This document shows positions 27,765 to 36,689 of a stretch of DNA of 64,000 bases, in pieces (the first letter of the stretch is position 1; every line of letters starts with the position of its first letter). Source of the stretch: Bacteroidota bacterium. GTDB taxonomy: Bacteria; Bacteroidota; Bacteroidia; Bacteroidales; Lentimicrobiaceae. Made by a program: the position numbers and the translations under genes. The stretch lies in NCBI GenBank assembly GCA_009773515.1, contig WSXX01000003.1, positions 124,001-188,000 of the forward strand. The letters are read 5' to 3'. The notes below the pieces were generated by a model. The model had not been told where the DNA came from. It ran no database searches and worked only from the letters and a program-made list of their open reading frames with translations.

Positions 27765-28327
27765 GACTGTACGCTTATATTTTTTGTGGCAAGTTCTGCC
27801 TCTATCATTTGTCTGAGTTTTTTGCGGGCTTTCATCAGTTGAGTTTTTGAAGTATTATTGCTGATGCCCAGCATTTCTGAAATTTGCTGATGGCTCAGAT
27901 TTTCAAAAACATACATATTGAAAACCAGGCGATAGCCATCGGGTAATGTCTGTATCATCAGCAATAATTTTTCTTTGGGGATTGCTGAAGCTGAAAAAGT
28001 TTCTGCATCGTCAACCGGGTCGGGCTCAGGAGGTTCTGCTGAAGAGTTTATAAACAGATATTTCAGGTTGTCGCGTCTGAAATTTATAGCCTGATTCACC
28101 ACAAGCCTTTTTAGCCAGCCTTCCAAAGAACCTTTAAAACCAAAAGAACTCAACTTGGCAAAAATTCTGATAAATGCTTCCTGCAAAAGATCCTCTGCTT
28201 CGGCACGGTTGCGGGTATAGCGAAGACAAATACCAAAGAGTACCCCCGAAAATCGTTGGTACAATTCGTATTGTGCCTGCTTATTTTCTGATAAACAGTC
28301 CTTTACCAATTGCTTTTCGCTACGCAT
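27761..28327 (-). CDS. ECF RNA polymerase sigma factor
   Basis: The 188-residue protein has a region 2 with YQRFSGVLFGICLRYTRNRA and the helix EDLLQEAFIRIFAKL. Region 4 has LSHQQISEMLGISNNTSKTQL as its recognition helix near residues 146-168. It heads an operon with the anchored barrel protein and two PKD/T9SS proteins. The stop overlaps the next start by four bases. A consensus -7 element precedes it. It is distinct from the FecI-type factor at 4540: the partner here is neither FecR nor a zinc-finger protein. Confidence 0.93.
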   Translation of the reverse strand: MRSEKQLVKDCLSENKQAQYELYQRFSGVLFGICLRYTRNRAEAEDLLQEAFIRIFAKLSSFGFKGSLEGWLKRLVVNQAINFRRDNLKYLFINSSAEPPEPDPVDDAETFSASAIPKEKLLLMIQTLPDGYRLVFNMYVFENLSHQQISEMLGISNNTSKTQLMKARKKLRQMIEAELATKNISVQS

Positions 28328-28352
28328 TCATTCCCTTGTACTATTGCAGACA

Positions 28353-28360
28353 CAAAAATA
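28353..28360 (-). promoter_or_regulatory. Bacteroidota -7 element of the sigma/PKD operon
   Basis: On the minus strand this reads TATTTTTG, an exact TAnnTTTG match 25 bases before the sigma start. The -33 region is not convincing. Confidence 0.55.
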
Positions 28361-28460
28361 GGGAATGGGTTGCCCGGATGGGTAAAATATTTCCGGGTAG
28401 TTGATTTATTTCTTCGCGTAGGTTTTTATAACATCAGAAACAATACTCAAAGATTTAAAA

Positions 28461-28492
28461 TTGCATGATCAGTTTGTTTCTCCCTACCTTTG
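28461..28492 (+). promoter_or_regulatory. purN promoter
   Basis: TTG at 28461-28463 is separated by 21 bases from TACCTTTG at 28485-28492, a full match to the Bacteroidota consensus. The element ends 18 bases before the purN ATG. Confidence 0.75.
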
Positions 28493-28510
28493 CAGCGAAA
28501 TTACCACGCC

Positions 28511-29080
28511 ATGAAACGAATTGCCATTTTTGCCTCAGGCAACGGATCCAACGCCGAACATATTGTCAACCATTTTGCGAAAGGAAATATAGCAAGGGTA
28601 GAAGCCATTTACTGCAACAACCCCAAAGCATTTGTTATTCAAAGGGCAAACCGCTTAAAAATCCCCTTTGTACTTTTCGACCGTGAAAAGTTTTATGGTG
28701 GCGAACAGGTTTTGAAAGATTTACAAACCCGCAAAATCGACCTTATTGTTTTGGCAGGGTTTCTCTGGCTGATACCCGGGAACATCACCCGTAATTTTCG
28801 CAATTGTATCGTAAATATCCATCCCGCACTTTTACCCCTTTACGGAGGAAAAGGGATGTATGGAATGCAGGTGCACGAGTCGGTGATTGAAGCAGGAGAT
28901 AAAGAATCTGGTATAACAATTCACCTGATTGATGAAGTGTATGATCGCGGAGAAGTGCTGCTGCAGGTAAAATGCCCGGTTTTGCCGGATGATTCTCCGG
29001 AAACCCTTGCCGAAAGGATACATAAACTGGAGTATGAGCACTATCCGGAAGTGATTGAAAATCTGCTCAGTAATAAATAG
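28511..29080 (+). CDS. purN: Phosphoribosylglycinamide formyltransferase (GART)
   Basis: Starts at ATG 28511 (MKRIAIFASGNGSNAEHI) because the upstream in-frame TTG lies inside the promoter; the protein has 189 residues, usual for PurN. The phosphate-binding loop SGNGSN is present. The catalytic set Asn/His/Asp is seen in NIHPALLP and in DEVYDRG. It transfers the formyl group of 10-formyltetrahydrofolate to GAR in purine synthesis. It is a single-gene unit convergent with tyrS. Confidence 0.95.
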   Translation: MKRIAIFASGNGSNAEHIVNHFAKGNIARVEAIYCNNPKAFVIQRANRLKIPFVLFDREKFYGGEQVLKDLQTRKIDLIVLAGFLWLIPGNITRNFRNCIVNIHPALLPLYGGKGMYGMQVHESVIEAGDKESGITIHLIDEVYDRGEVLLQVKCPVLPDDSPETLAERIHKLEYEHYPEVIENLLSNK

Positions 29081-29186
29081 GAATTAAACAAGGATTAATG
29101 ATCAGTTAATCAGCCTGCCATAGAGTTAATCCAAATAGTGCAGGTAGAATTTCAGGTATCTGAATTTATTATATCGCACATCCGGT

Positions 29187-29207
29187 AACTCCGGATCTTC
29201 CGGAGTT
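29187..29207. terminator. Hairpin between convergent purN and tyrS
   Basis: AACTCCGG and CCGGAGTT form a perfect 8-bp stem around a 5-base loop. The T-run is weak on both strands. The position between convergent genes suggests a bidirectional terminator of modest strength. Confidence 0.5.
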
Positions 29208-29254
29208 TGTCATTGAGATAGCCCTTCAACAGAAAAAGAAACTGACTGGCAGAA

Positions 29255-30544
29255 TTATCGTGCAATCAGCAGGTAATAGTTCTTTTTGCCTTTTTGAACC
29301 AGCATGTACTTTTTGCTGAGCAGGTGTGATGAATCAGCGGTAAAATCTTCACCCACTTTAGCTTTATTCACCTGTACTCCACCATCTTTCAGCATACGGC
29401 GGGCTTCACCCTTTGAAGGGAAAATACTTGTTTTATCTGCAACCAGATCAACAATGCCAATGCCATCGGAGAGTTCAGCTGCCTGAATCTCAAACTGAGG
29501 CACTCCCTCAAACACCGAAAGCAGCGTATCTTCATCTAGTTTATGAAGTGCTTCTGCGGTGCCTTTTCCAAAAAGGATTTCAGATGCTTCCAGAGCAGCC
29601 TGATAATCAGCTTCAGAGTGAATACGGATGGTGATGTCTTTGGCCAGCGCTTTTTGTAAAAGGCGAAGGTGGGGTGCTGTAAGGTGTTCAGCAATTAACG
29701 CTTCAATCTCTTCTTTCCCGTAAAGGGTAAAAATGCGGATATATTTTTCAGCATCGGCATCCGAAGTATTCAGCCAGAACTGGTAAAATTTGTAGGGAGA
29801 AGTTCTTGCCGGATCGAGCCATACATTACCGGTTTCGGTTTTCCCGAATTTGCCTCCGTCGGCTTTTGTAATAAGCGGACAGGTTAGCGCAAAAGCTTCT
29901 CCACCTGTTTTACGGCGGATCAGTTCGGTACCGGTGGTGATGTTTCCCCACTGATCAGAGCCACCCATCTGTAGTTTGCAGTTGTTGTGCTTGTATAAAT
30001 GCAAAAAGTCGTATCCCTGAACCAGTTGATAAGTAAATTCGGTAAACGACATTCCATCACCGGCTTCACCGGTCAGTCGTTTTTTCACCGAATCTTTGGC
30101 CATCATATAATTCACCGTAATGTGTTTGCCGATATCACGTATAAATTCCAGAAAGCTGAACTCTTTCATCCAGTCGTAATTATTTACCAGTTCGGCCCGG
30201 TTGGCTTCGTTTGTATCGAAATCAAGCAGTTTGGTCAACTGGTTTTTCAGGCACGCCTGATTGTGGTGCAAGGTATCTTCATCGAGCAGGTTGCGTTCTT
30301 CCGATTTTCCGGAGGGATCACCTATCATACCAGTGGCACCGCCCAACAGCACAATTGGTTTATGGCCGCTGCGTTGTAAGTGCTTCAGCATCATTACACC
30401 AACCAGATGACCGATATGAAGTGAGTCAGCCGTAGGGTCAATACCCACATAAGCCGATATCATTTCTTTACTCAATAATTCTTCAGTTCCCGGCATTTTG
30501 GTGTGAACCATACCACGCCATTCCAATTCTTCAACAAAATTCAT
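29255..30544 (-). CDS. tyrS: Tyrosyl-tRNA synthetase
   Basis: The 429-residue protein has the class I signature HIGH at residues 43-46 ([10 protein letters not shown]) and the KMSKS-equivalent KFGKTETG near residue 230. The tyrosine-pocket residues are in the [12 protein letters not shown] region and in [14 protein letters not shown]-terminal S4 RNA-binding domain is present ([17 protein letters not shown]). It charges tRNA-Tyr. It has its own consensus promoter and no operon partner. Confidence 0.97.
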   Translation of the reverse strand: MNFVEELEWRGMVHTKMPGTEELLSKEMISAYVGIDPTADSLHIGHLVGVMMLKHLQRSGHKPIVLLGGATGMIGDPSGKSEERNLLDEDTLHHNQACLKNQLTKLLDFDTNEANRAELVNNYDWMKEFSFLEFIRDIGKHITVNYMMAKDSVKKRLTGEAGDGMSFTEFTYQLVQGYDFLHLYKHNNCKLQMGGSDQWGNITTGTELIRRKTGGEAFALTCPLITKADGGKFGKTETGNVWLDPARTSPYKFYQFWLNTSDADAEKYIRIFTLYGKEEIEALIAEHLTAPHLRLLQKALAKDITIRIHSEADYQAALEASEILFGKGTAEALHKLDEDTLLSVFEGVPQFEIQAAELSDGIGIVDLVADKTSIFPSKGEARRMLKDGGVQVNKAKVGEDFTADSSHLLSKKYMLVQKGKKNYYLLIAR

Positions 30545-30558
30545 TATACATTTTTTTG

Positions 30559-30589
30559 CAAATTTACGCTTATCCGGCCAATTGACAAA
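30559..30589 (-). promoter_or_regulatory. tyrS promoter
   Basis: On the minus strand TTTG (30586-30589), a 19-base spacer and TAAATTTG (30559-30566) match the Bacteroidota vegetative promoter exactly. It sits 14 bases before the tyrS ATG. Confidence 0.8.
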
Positions 30590-30643
30590 AGATAGTAGGG
30601 ATTGTGGATTTCGGAGGTCGGATTTTGGATGGCAAATGTCAGT

Positions 30644-30676
30644 GACCTAACAAGTTTTCTTCAATCTTGTTAGGTC
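30644..30676. repeat. Perfect 11-bp inverted repeat GACCTAACAAG
   Basis: GACCTAACAAG, an 11-base spacer and CTTGTTAGGTC form a perfect stem with a T-rich right flank. It lies between divergent promoters, where a terminator has no obvious job. Similar acctaac / gttaggt hairpins recur between genes in Bacteroidota, so it is called a dispersed repeat here; that comparison is from memory. Confidence 0.6.
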
Positions 30677-30690
30677 TTCTTTTATTGATT

Positions 30691-30910
30691 CCGTATGCCA
30701 GAAGTCAGATGTCAGAAGTCAGAAGTCAGATTTACCTTCGGTGAGCTCCGCTTCGCTTCGGTTCGGATGTCAGAAATTAGAAATTAGAAATTGGAAGTAA
30801 GATTCCGGATGTCAGAAATTAGAAATTGGAAGTAAGATTTACCTTCGGTGAGCTCCGCTTCGCTTCGGTTCGGATGTCAGAAATTAGAAATTAGAAATTA
30901 GAAATTAGAT
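30691..30910. repeat. Composite direct-repeat tract between tyrS and the epimerase
   Basis: Units such as gtcagaagtcagat and gtcagaaattagaaatt recur in direct orientation. A longer block of about 45 bases (TTTACCTTCGGTGAGCTCCG onwards) occurs at 30731 and again at 30838. No reading frame persists. It looks like slippage plus duplication of a short dispersed repeat. It accounts for most of the 391-base gap together with the two promoters and the hairpin. Confidence 0.8.
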
Positions 30911-30923
30911 ATTGGATATTTCT

Positions 30924-30931
30924 TAGCTTTG
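30924..30931 (+). promoter_or_regulatory. -7 element of the epimerase gene
   Basis: TAGCTTTG matches TAnnTTTG and ends 4 bases before the ATG at 30936, so the transcript would be nearly leaderless. No good -33 is visible inside the repeat tract. Confidence 0.45.
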
Positions 30932-30935
30932 TCCT

Positions 30936-31955
30936 ATGATATTAGTCACCGGAGCCACTGGCCTTGTAGGTTCATACCTGCTGTTTGAACTGCTTAAAAA
31001 TGATGAGCCGGTTAAGGCTTTGTTGTATAACGAAAACAGCCTGAACCGAACCCGTAGAATTTTTTCGAGTCTGGGTGCAGATGCCGATGCATTGATAAAA
31101 CGGGTAGAATGGGTTAAAGGCGATGTGCTTGATGTGCTTGCGATTAACGAAGCCATGAAAGGTGTAAGCAGGGTCTATCATTGTGCAGCCATTGTTTCTT
31201 TCGATCCCCGCGACCACGACATGATGATGAAAATCAATGTGGAGGGTACCGCCAACATTGTAAATGCTGCCCTTGAGGAAGGCGTTGAAAAATTATGTCA
31301 TGTAAGTTCCATTGCAGCCCTTGGCAGAACCGAAAACAGTAATGTAATCGATGAAAAATCACAATTCAAAACAGCACGTATCAATTCAAAATACTCCCTT
31401 AGCAAGCACATGGCCGAACGTGAAGTATGGCGTGGCACTGCTGAAGGCTTGAATGCCGTAATTGTTAATCCTTCGATTATTCTCGGTTATGGACATCCCG
31501 AAAAGGGAAGTACCCGAATGTTTACCACCATTTACCGCAACTCGATGTTTTACGGGCAGGGAATCAATGGTTTTGTAGGTGTGGAGGATGTAGTAAGGGC
31601 AATGATCAGCCTGATGAAAAGTGAAGTCAAAAACGAACGTTTTGTGGTTTCGGGAGGCGATTTTAGCTATAAAGACGTATTTTCAATGATTGCCCGTGGC
31701 TTTGGAAAACGCGAACCAAAATATCCGGTTCCTGCTTTGGCTCTCGAAATTGTGTGGCGTTTCGAATGGCTCAGGGGAAAACTGACCGGGACAAAACCGC
31801 TGATTACACGCGAAACGGCCCGCACTTCCAAAGGTAATTATTCCTATTCTTCCAAAAAGCTGCATTGCACCCTTAAATTTGAATATACTCCCCTTGAGGA
31901 AACAATTTTAAAAACCTGTAAACTGATTGAGCTTGATCTGAAAAATCAGAAATAG
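30936..31955 (+). CDS. NAD(P)-dependent epimerase/dehydratase (extended SDR)
   Basis: The 339-residue protein begins with the Rossmann motif TGATGLVGS. The extended-SDR catalytic Ser/Tyr/Lys set is seen in CHVSSIAALG and KYSLSKHMAE (YxxxK). HCAAIVSF follows the third strand as usual. The family includes dihydroflavonol-reductase-like and nucleoside-diphosphate-sugar epimerase-like members; the substrate cannot be read here. It is a single-gene unit closed by a strong terminator. Confidence 0.88.
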   Translation: MILVTGATGLVGSYLLFELLKNDEPVKALLYNENSLNRTRRIFSSLGADADALIKRVEWVKGDVLDVLAINEAMKGVSRVYHCAAIVSFDPRDHDMMMKINVEGTANIVNAALEEGVEKLCHVSSIAALGRTENSNVIDEKSQFKTARINSKYSLSKHMAEREVWRGTAEGLNAVIVNPSIILGYGHPEKGSTRMFTTIYRNSMFYGQGINGFVGVEDVVRAMISLMKSEVKNERFVVSGGDFSYKDVFSMIARGFGKREPKYPVPALALEIVWRFEWLRGKLTGTKPLITRETARTSKGNYSYSSKKLHCTLKFEYTPLEETILKTCKLIELDLKNQK

Positions 31956-31992
31956 CCGTAATAATGTTTTTCTGTCTCTGCTTCAGAAATTC

Positions 31993-32038
31993 CAAAGCAT
32001 AAAAAAACCGGACATTGCCCGGTTTTTTTTATGCTTTG
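31993..32038. terminator. Strong bidirectional terminator
   Basis: CAAAGCAT, an A-run and CCGG pair with CCGG, a T-run and ATGCTTTG across a 7-base loop, giving a nearly perfect stem of about 19 bp. Because the stem contains an A-tract and a T-tract, it can terminate from either side. It lies between the convergent epimerase and mltF genes. Confidence 0.9.
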
Positions 32039-32047
32039 ACAGCTATG

Positions 32048-33487
32048 TTACCTTGCTGCAAGAGTTTTGTATTGGTCGTATTTAGCCAGCACATCCCTGA
32101 CAAATCTTTGGGTTTCAATGCCCTTTACCTTGCCATATTTAACAACCGGATCATTATAGAACTCAGGCTTTGATTTGGCAAGCAAATAATATTCAACATT
32201 GTCGTACCAGATGTGTGGATTTTTTCCGTGTTTCAGGGCAAGTTTCTGTGCATCAATAATATGGGCCTGGCCAATGTTGTAAGAGGCTAAGATAAATTTT
32301 ATTCTTTCTTCCGGATCGGGAACAGTTTTTATAAACAACTTATCAAGGTATTGAATAAGTTTAGCCCCTGCAGCAATTTGTTCTGCCGGTGTTGAATTGA
32401 TGTCTGCCCCAAAACGTTTTGCAGTATGCGGCATCAGCTGCATTAAACCAAAAGCACCGCGGTGTGAAACGGCGTCAGGGCTGAACTTTGATTCTTTATA
32501 AATCAAAGCTGCTATCAATCGCCAGTCCCAGTTTATCATATTACCTGAATGCTTAATATGCTCATCATAATCTGATATTCCCTGATATTGAAGTTTTTGA
32601 CCAAGAGCAAGTCTTGCCCAACGGGAATTTTCATAGTATTTTGAGTATGAAGCAATAAATTCACGGCCGTCTCTTCGTTCTTCAATCCATTTGTTAATCT
32701 CACTTATCAAATTAACAGATCCTTGCCGAACCGCCCATGATATGCCCATTTCAGGGCTAACAGCGGTATTTACATCCAGATCGGGATATATACGTGCCAA
32801 AGCAAGGGCTGTGTGCTCATAAGCAATGGTGTAATCAACTTCATTGAAAGCCACAGCCTCAATCAATTCCACAACGTTTACATCATTATATGCAATGATA
32901 TCAACCGAATTGGAGGTTGCATGCTGTATATCAGAAAGATAAAATTGCTTATTTTTATGTGATGGAAGAGCAATTGTTTTATTACTCAAATCGCCCAGAT
33001 TTCTAACAAGCAGCTTTTCAACAGTTGCCATATCTTTCATTCTGCGCCACTTTTCAGGTTTTCGCTGCACAAGAACCTGTTTTGAATCGAAAAGAGACTC
33101 TGTAAATAAAATGCCCTTTCTTAATTCAGCTGAGGCCGGAAGTTCCATGGCAACCACATCCACCTGACGCTGTCTTAAATAAAGCAATGCACGGTGAGGA
33201 TCAGGTTCTACAATAAGTTCGAGTTCAACACCCAGAAACCCGGCAAAACTTTCAAGCATATCGTATTGATAGCCTTTGGGCTCGCCTTTGTAAGTGAAGT
33301 AATTGAATGGGTTGTCGTCAGTTATTGCAACCAGTTTGCCCCTGCGTTGAATATCGGCCAGAAGTCCGCCCTTGTCATCGTGGCTCAAATAATTGTTTTG
33401 CTGAGGCAAGGTAAAAGAACCTGGCACTAAAATAATGAACAGAAAAAGTATTGTGGTATTTATTCGTTTAAAAAAGCGGTTTTGCAT
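32048..33487 (-). CDS. mltF: MltF-type membrane-bound lytic transglycosylase
   Basis: The frame opens at a TTG at 33556, but ATG 33487 directly precedes a signal sequence (MQNRFFKRINTTILFLFIIL), giving 479 residues. The N-terminal half is a periplasmic solute-binding-protein-3 domain (RRGKLVAITDDNPFNYFTYK, then GYQYDMLESFAGFLG). The C-terminal half is an SLT transglycosylase with the catalytic Glu in ALIYKESKFSP and the GLMQLMP motif. MltF cleaves peptidoglycan between MurNAc and GlcNAc and is regulated by muropeptides through its N-domain. No lipobox is evident, unlike many homologues. Confidence 0.9.
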   Translation of the reverse strand: MQNRFFKRINTTILFLFIILVPGSFTLPQQNNYLSHDDKGGLLADIQRRGKLVAITDDNPFNYFTYKGEPKGYQYDMLESFAGFLGVELELIVEPDPHRALLYLRQRQVDVVAMELPASAELRKGILFTESLFDSKQVLVQRKPEKWRRMKDMATVEKLLVRNLGDLSNKTIALPSHKNKQFYLSDIQHATSNSVDIIAYNDVNVVELIEAVAFNEVDYTIAYEHTALALARIYPDLDVNTAVSPEMGISWAVRQGSVNLISEINKWIEERRDGREFIASYSKYYENSRWARLALGQKLQYQGISDYDEHIKHSGNMINWDWRLIAALIYKESKFSPDAVSHRGAFGLMQLMPHTAKRFGADINSTPAEQIAAGAKLIQYLDKLFIKTVPDPEERIKFILASYNIGQAHIIDAQKLALKHGKNPHIWYDNVEYYLLAKSKPEFYNDPVVKYGKVKGIETQRFVRDVLAKYDQYKTLAAR

Positions 33488-33723
33488 TTGTTTTGTTTTG
33501 GTGAATTCCTGATGTCTGTGAAACCCTGCAAGCTTTTTTAGAAGAATTGCAGTCAAACACCTTTAATTTCCAGCCCATATGAATTGGACGGAAGGCACTT
33601 AACAAAATTTGTGCCATTAGAAACATTTCTATTATTCTGCGCCTTCTGCACACGAATGTCCAGCAGGCTTTTTATAGGAAAGCCGATCACAGAAAATAGA
33701 ATCTGTTATTCTACTTATTCGTG

Positions 33724-34830
33724 TTAAATGGTTTTTCGGTATCGCCATACCGAAAGACTCAAAACCGCAGAACCGTATCCCGCTAAAATTAATAGCGGAA
33801 TCATAATATCTTGAATGCCAGATCCTTTAAGCATAATCATTCGTATTATTGAGATAAAATAAGCAATAGGATTTATCATATTCAGGTTTTGTGCCCATTG
33901 CGGCATACTTTCAGCCGGGGTAAAAAGACCGCTCATCAGGATGAAAATTACCAGTACAAACCACGAGATAAACATCGATTGTTGCTGGGTATTTGTCAGG
34001 GTAGAAATAAACAGACCGATACCCATCACCACAAGCAGATATACCGATGCAACCAGAAAAATGAGGAAAATATTACCCAGTATTGGAATACTGAACACCA
34101 ATCGTGCTACCAAAAGGCCAATCGCCAACTCAAAAAGGGCAATAATCCAGAATGGAATCAGCTTGCCGGCTATAAACTGATGTTTGCGGATGGGAGTCAC
34201 ATTTATCTGTTCTATGGTGCCTAATTCCTTCTCGCGCACCACATTCATTCCCGATAAAAACATACCAATTATGGTCACCAGAAGCACGAGTATTCCCGGT
34301 ACCATGTAAGTCTTGTAATCCAATTGCGGATTGAACCAGTACGACCAGGTCAGCTTTACCGGTAACCCTGCCAGGGGGCTGACCTCTGCCAGAATTTCCC
34401 GATTGTAATCATAGATAATTTGCAAGGTATAGGCGTTCATCAGAGCGGCAGCACTTCCGTTAATAGCATCGGTAACAACCTGTACATGTGCGGGTTGGCC
34501 TTTGACAAGTGCTTTTTCAAAGCCCGGCAGCAGCACAATCATCTGGTGTGCACTTCCTTTATGAAGCATTTCCGCGCCATCTCTCTGATCGGAGCTTTCG
34601 CCAACGATATTGTAAAATGGGGAAGACCGGAAATGGCCCGTTAAACGGCGCGATGCAACAGTGTTGTCGTTGTCAGTTATGCTAAGTTTGATGCTTTTTA
34701 TTTCAAATGTAACGGCGTATGAAAGTATCAGCAACTGAACAATAGGAATAATGAAGATAATGGGAAGCATCATCCTGTTTCTGAATATCTGAAGAAACTC
34801 CTTCTGCACTATGTAGAATATTGTCCTCAT
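33724..34830 (-). CDS. ABC-2 type transporter permease (second)
   Basis: The 368-residue protein has one N-terminal span, a large extracytoplasmic domain of about 140 residues, then five spans. This is the layout of YbhS/YbhR-type exporters. The conserved ABC-2 region contains REKELGTIEQINVTPI. It starts 12 bases after the first permease and ends the TetR-headed efflux operon. With its paralogue it should form the heterodimeric membrane channel driven by the two ATPases upstream. Drug or lipid-like substrates are typical of the family; none is proved here. Confidence 0.9.
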   Translation of the reverse strand: MRTIFYIVQKEFLQIFRNRMMLPIIFIIPIVQLLILSYAVTFEIKSIKLSITDNDNTVASRRLTGHFRSSPFYNIVGESSDQRDGAEMLHKGSAHQMIVLLPGFEKALVKGQPAHVQVVTDAINGSAAALMNAYTLQIIYDYNREILAEVSPLAGLPVKLTWSYWFNPQLDYKTYMVPGILVLLVTIIGMFLSGMNVVREKELGTIEQINVTPIRKHQFIAGKLIPFWIIALFELAIGLLVARLVFSIPILGNIFLIFLVASVYLLVVMGIGLFISTLTNTQQQSMFISWFVLVIFILMSGLFTPAESMPQWAQNLNMINPIAYFISIIRMIMLKGSGIQDIMIPLLILAGYGSAVLSLSVWRYRKTI

Positions 34831-34842
34831 GTTGTGGAATTG

Positions 34843-35937
34843 TCAGGCCAACCTGATTTTAAATTTCTTTATACTTGCCAGAATAAATACCAGCGTCATG
34901 CCCGCCAGAATCAGGGTTTCCTTCCAGAAATACTCAATTCCAGAGCCTTTCAGCATGATGGATTTTATAATGGTGATAAACCACCTTGGCGGCATAATCA
35001 GACTGAACCACTGCAAAACAGCAGGCATATTCTCAATGGGGAAAATAAATCCTGACAACAAAATGGTGGGAAGCATCAGTGCAAACATTGAAAGCATCAT
35101 GGCTGTTTGCTGATTGTTGCTTATGGTTGATATAAAAATCCCCAGCGACAATGCCAGCAGGATAAAAAGTATGGTTTCACCAAGCAAAAGAAGCAGGCTA
35201 CCATTGATAGGCACATTGAAAATATAATAGCTCAGAATCAGAATGCTGCCTGCATTGATGAACGACAACAGCACATAAGGCATCACCTTCCCCGCAACAA
35301 TCTGAAAAGGTTTCAGCGGAGAAACCAGCAGCACTTCCATTGTGCCCAGCTCTTTTTCGCGTGCTATTGAAATGGAAGTCATCATGGCAGATACCAGCAT
35401 GAGTAAAATGGTAATTATTCCCGGCACAAACATGTACACGCTTCGAAGCGAAGGATTGTAAAGCATTCTTGATTCGGGCACAATTACAGGAATATTGGCT
35501 GCTGGTATAAGTTCGCGGCTGTAAGCATTTATGATTCCTGATGCATAACTTACCAGCAGATTGGCGGTATTTGGGTCGGAAGCATCGGCAATCAGCTGAA
35601 TGGATGGTTGCTGGCCGGTTTCAAGTTTTCCGGCAAAATCAGGACCAATTACCACCACCATTTTGTTTTCACCTTTGCGGAAACTCTCTTCAATTTCAGA
35701 GGTTGAACTTATATGTTCTCCTTTCAGAAAATACCCCGAAGCAAACAACTTATTGACAACTGCCTGAGAAGCATAATCATACGACTGGTCAATCACCGAA
35801 ACCTTTACATCTTTTACTTCATTGGTGATGGCATAACCAAAGAGAAGCACCTGAACAAGTGGCATCCCGAAAAGGATAACCATCGACCGGACGTCGCGGA
35901 AAATGTGAAGAAATTCCTTGATTACAAATTGTTTCAT
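34843..35937 (-). CDS. ABC-2 type transporter permease (first)
   Basis: This 364-residue paralogue of the next gene has the same topology. The signature REKELGTMEVLLVSPLKPF follows the large extracytoplasmic loop, and LSGFIFPIENMP lies in the C-terminal membrane part. It starts 10 bases after the upstream ATPase gene. It corresponds to YbhS or YbhR in the E. coli YbhGFSR system. Sequence similarity between the two permeases is visible but modest, consistent with a stable heterodimer. Confidence 0.9.
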   Translation of the reverse strand: MKQFVIKEFLHIFRDVRSMVILFGMPLVQVLLFGYAITNEVKDVKVSVIDQSYDYASQAVVNKLFASGYFLKGEHISSTSEIEESFRKGENKMVVVIGPDFAGKLETGQQPSIQLIADASDPNTANLLVSYASGIINAYSRELIPAANIPVIVPESRMLYNPSLRSVYMFVPGIITILLMLVSAMMTSISIAREKELGTMEVLLVSPLKPFQIVAGKVMPYVLLSFINAGSILILSYYIFNVPINGSLLLLLGETILFILLALSLGIFISTISNNQQTAMMLSMFALMLPTILLSGFIFPIENMPAVLQWFSLIMPPRWFITIIKSIMLKGSGIEYFWKETLILAGMTLVFILASIKKFKIRLA

Positions 35938-35947
35938 ATTCGATTGG

Positions 35948-36685
35948 TTAACCTGCTTTGCGCGCCAGTTTCAGAAAAACTTCATCCATGTTTTTTGCCT
36001 GAAATTTGTCCTTGAGATTGCGCGGCGTGTCCAGGGCTTCAATTCTGCCATCAACCATAATGGAAACCCGGTTGCAATATTCTGCTTCATCCATGTAATG
36101 CGTGGTAACAAAAACGGTAATTCCCTTTGCGGCAGCCTCATAAATTAGCTCCCAGAACTGCCTTCGGGTGATTGGATCAACTCCGCCGGTAGGCTCATCA
36201 AGAAAAACAATCTGAGGTGAATGCATAATGGCTACTGAAAAAGAAAGTTTTTGCCTTATGCCCAATGGCAATGATGCAACAATGCTATTTTTAAGTGATT
36301 CAATCCCAAGCCGGTCAAGCATTTCAGCTGTTTTTTCCTTTATTTTGATTCGGCTCATTCCGTATATGCCACCATAAAAACGGAAGTTTTCATTGATAGT
36401 CAGATCTTCGTATAGAGAGAACCTCTGACTCATATATCCGATCTGCTTTTTTATGGCTTCGGTTTGGGTGTAAACATTTTGGCCGGCTACAGTAATTTTT
36501 CCGGATGTGGGCAATAGCAGGCCGCACAGTATTCTGATGGCAGTGGTTTTTCCTGCGCCATTGGCCCCCAGAAATCCAAAAATTTCGCCTTTTTCTACTT
36601 TGAAAGTAAGATTATCATTGGCTACAAAACTTCCGAATTTCTTAACCAGATTTTCTGCTTCAATTACATATTCATTGTTTCCCAT
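35948..36685 (-). CDS. ABC transporter ATPase with degenerate signature motif
   Basis: The 245-residue ATP-binding subunit has Walker A GANGAGKTT, Q-loop GYMSQRFSLYEDLT, Walker B VFLDEPTGGVD and the switch His in VTTHYMDEAE. The signature motif reads LPLGIRQK in place of LSGGQ, as in the second half of YbhF-type proteins. It starts 4 bases after the preceding ATPase gene. The two ATPases together correspond to the two halves of YbhF, which is a single fused chain in enterobacteria. One consensus site and one degenerate site are thus expected in the dimer. Confidence 0.92.
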   Translation of the reverse strand: MGNNEYVIEAENLVKKFGSFVANDNLTFKVEKGEIFGFLGANGAGKTTAIRILCGLLLPTSGKITVAGQNVYTQTEAIKKQIGYMSQRFSLYEDLTINENFRFYGGIYGMSRIKIKEKTAEMLDRLGIESLKNSIVASLPLGIRQKLSFSVAIMHSPQIVFLDEPTGGVDPITRRQFWELIYEAAAKGITVFVTTHYMDEAEYCNRVSIMVDGRIEALDTPRNLKDKFQAKNMDEVFLKLARKAG

Positions 36686-36689
36686 AATG

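Noticed and set aside
30644-30676. Intrinsic terminator
   Set aside because: It lies between two divergent promoters with no transcript to end there, so it is recorded as a repeat.
33488-33556. TTG start for mltF
   Set aside because: The extra 23 residues precede a complete signal sequence that starts at ATG 33487.
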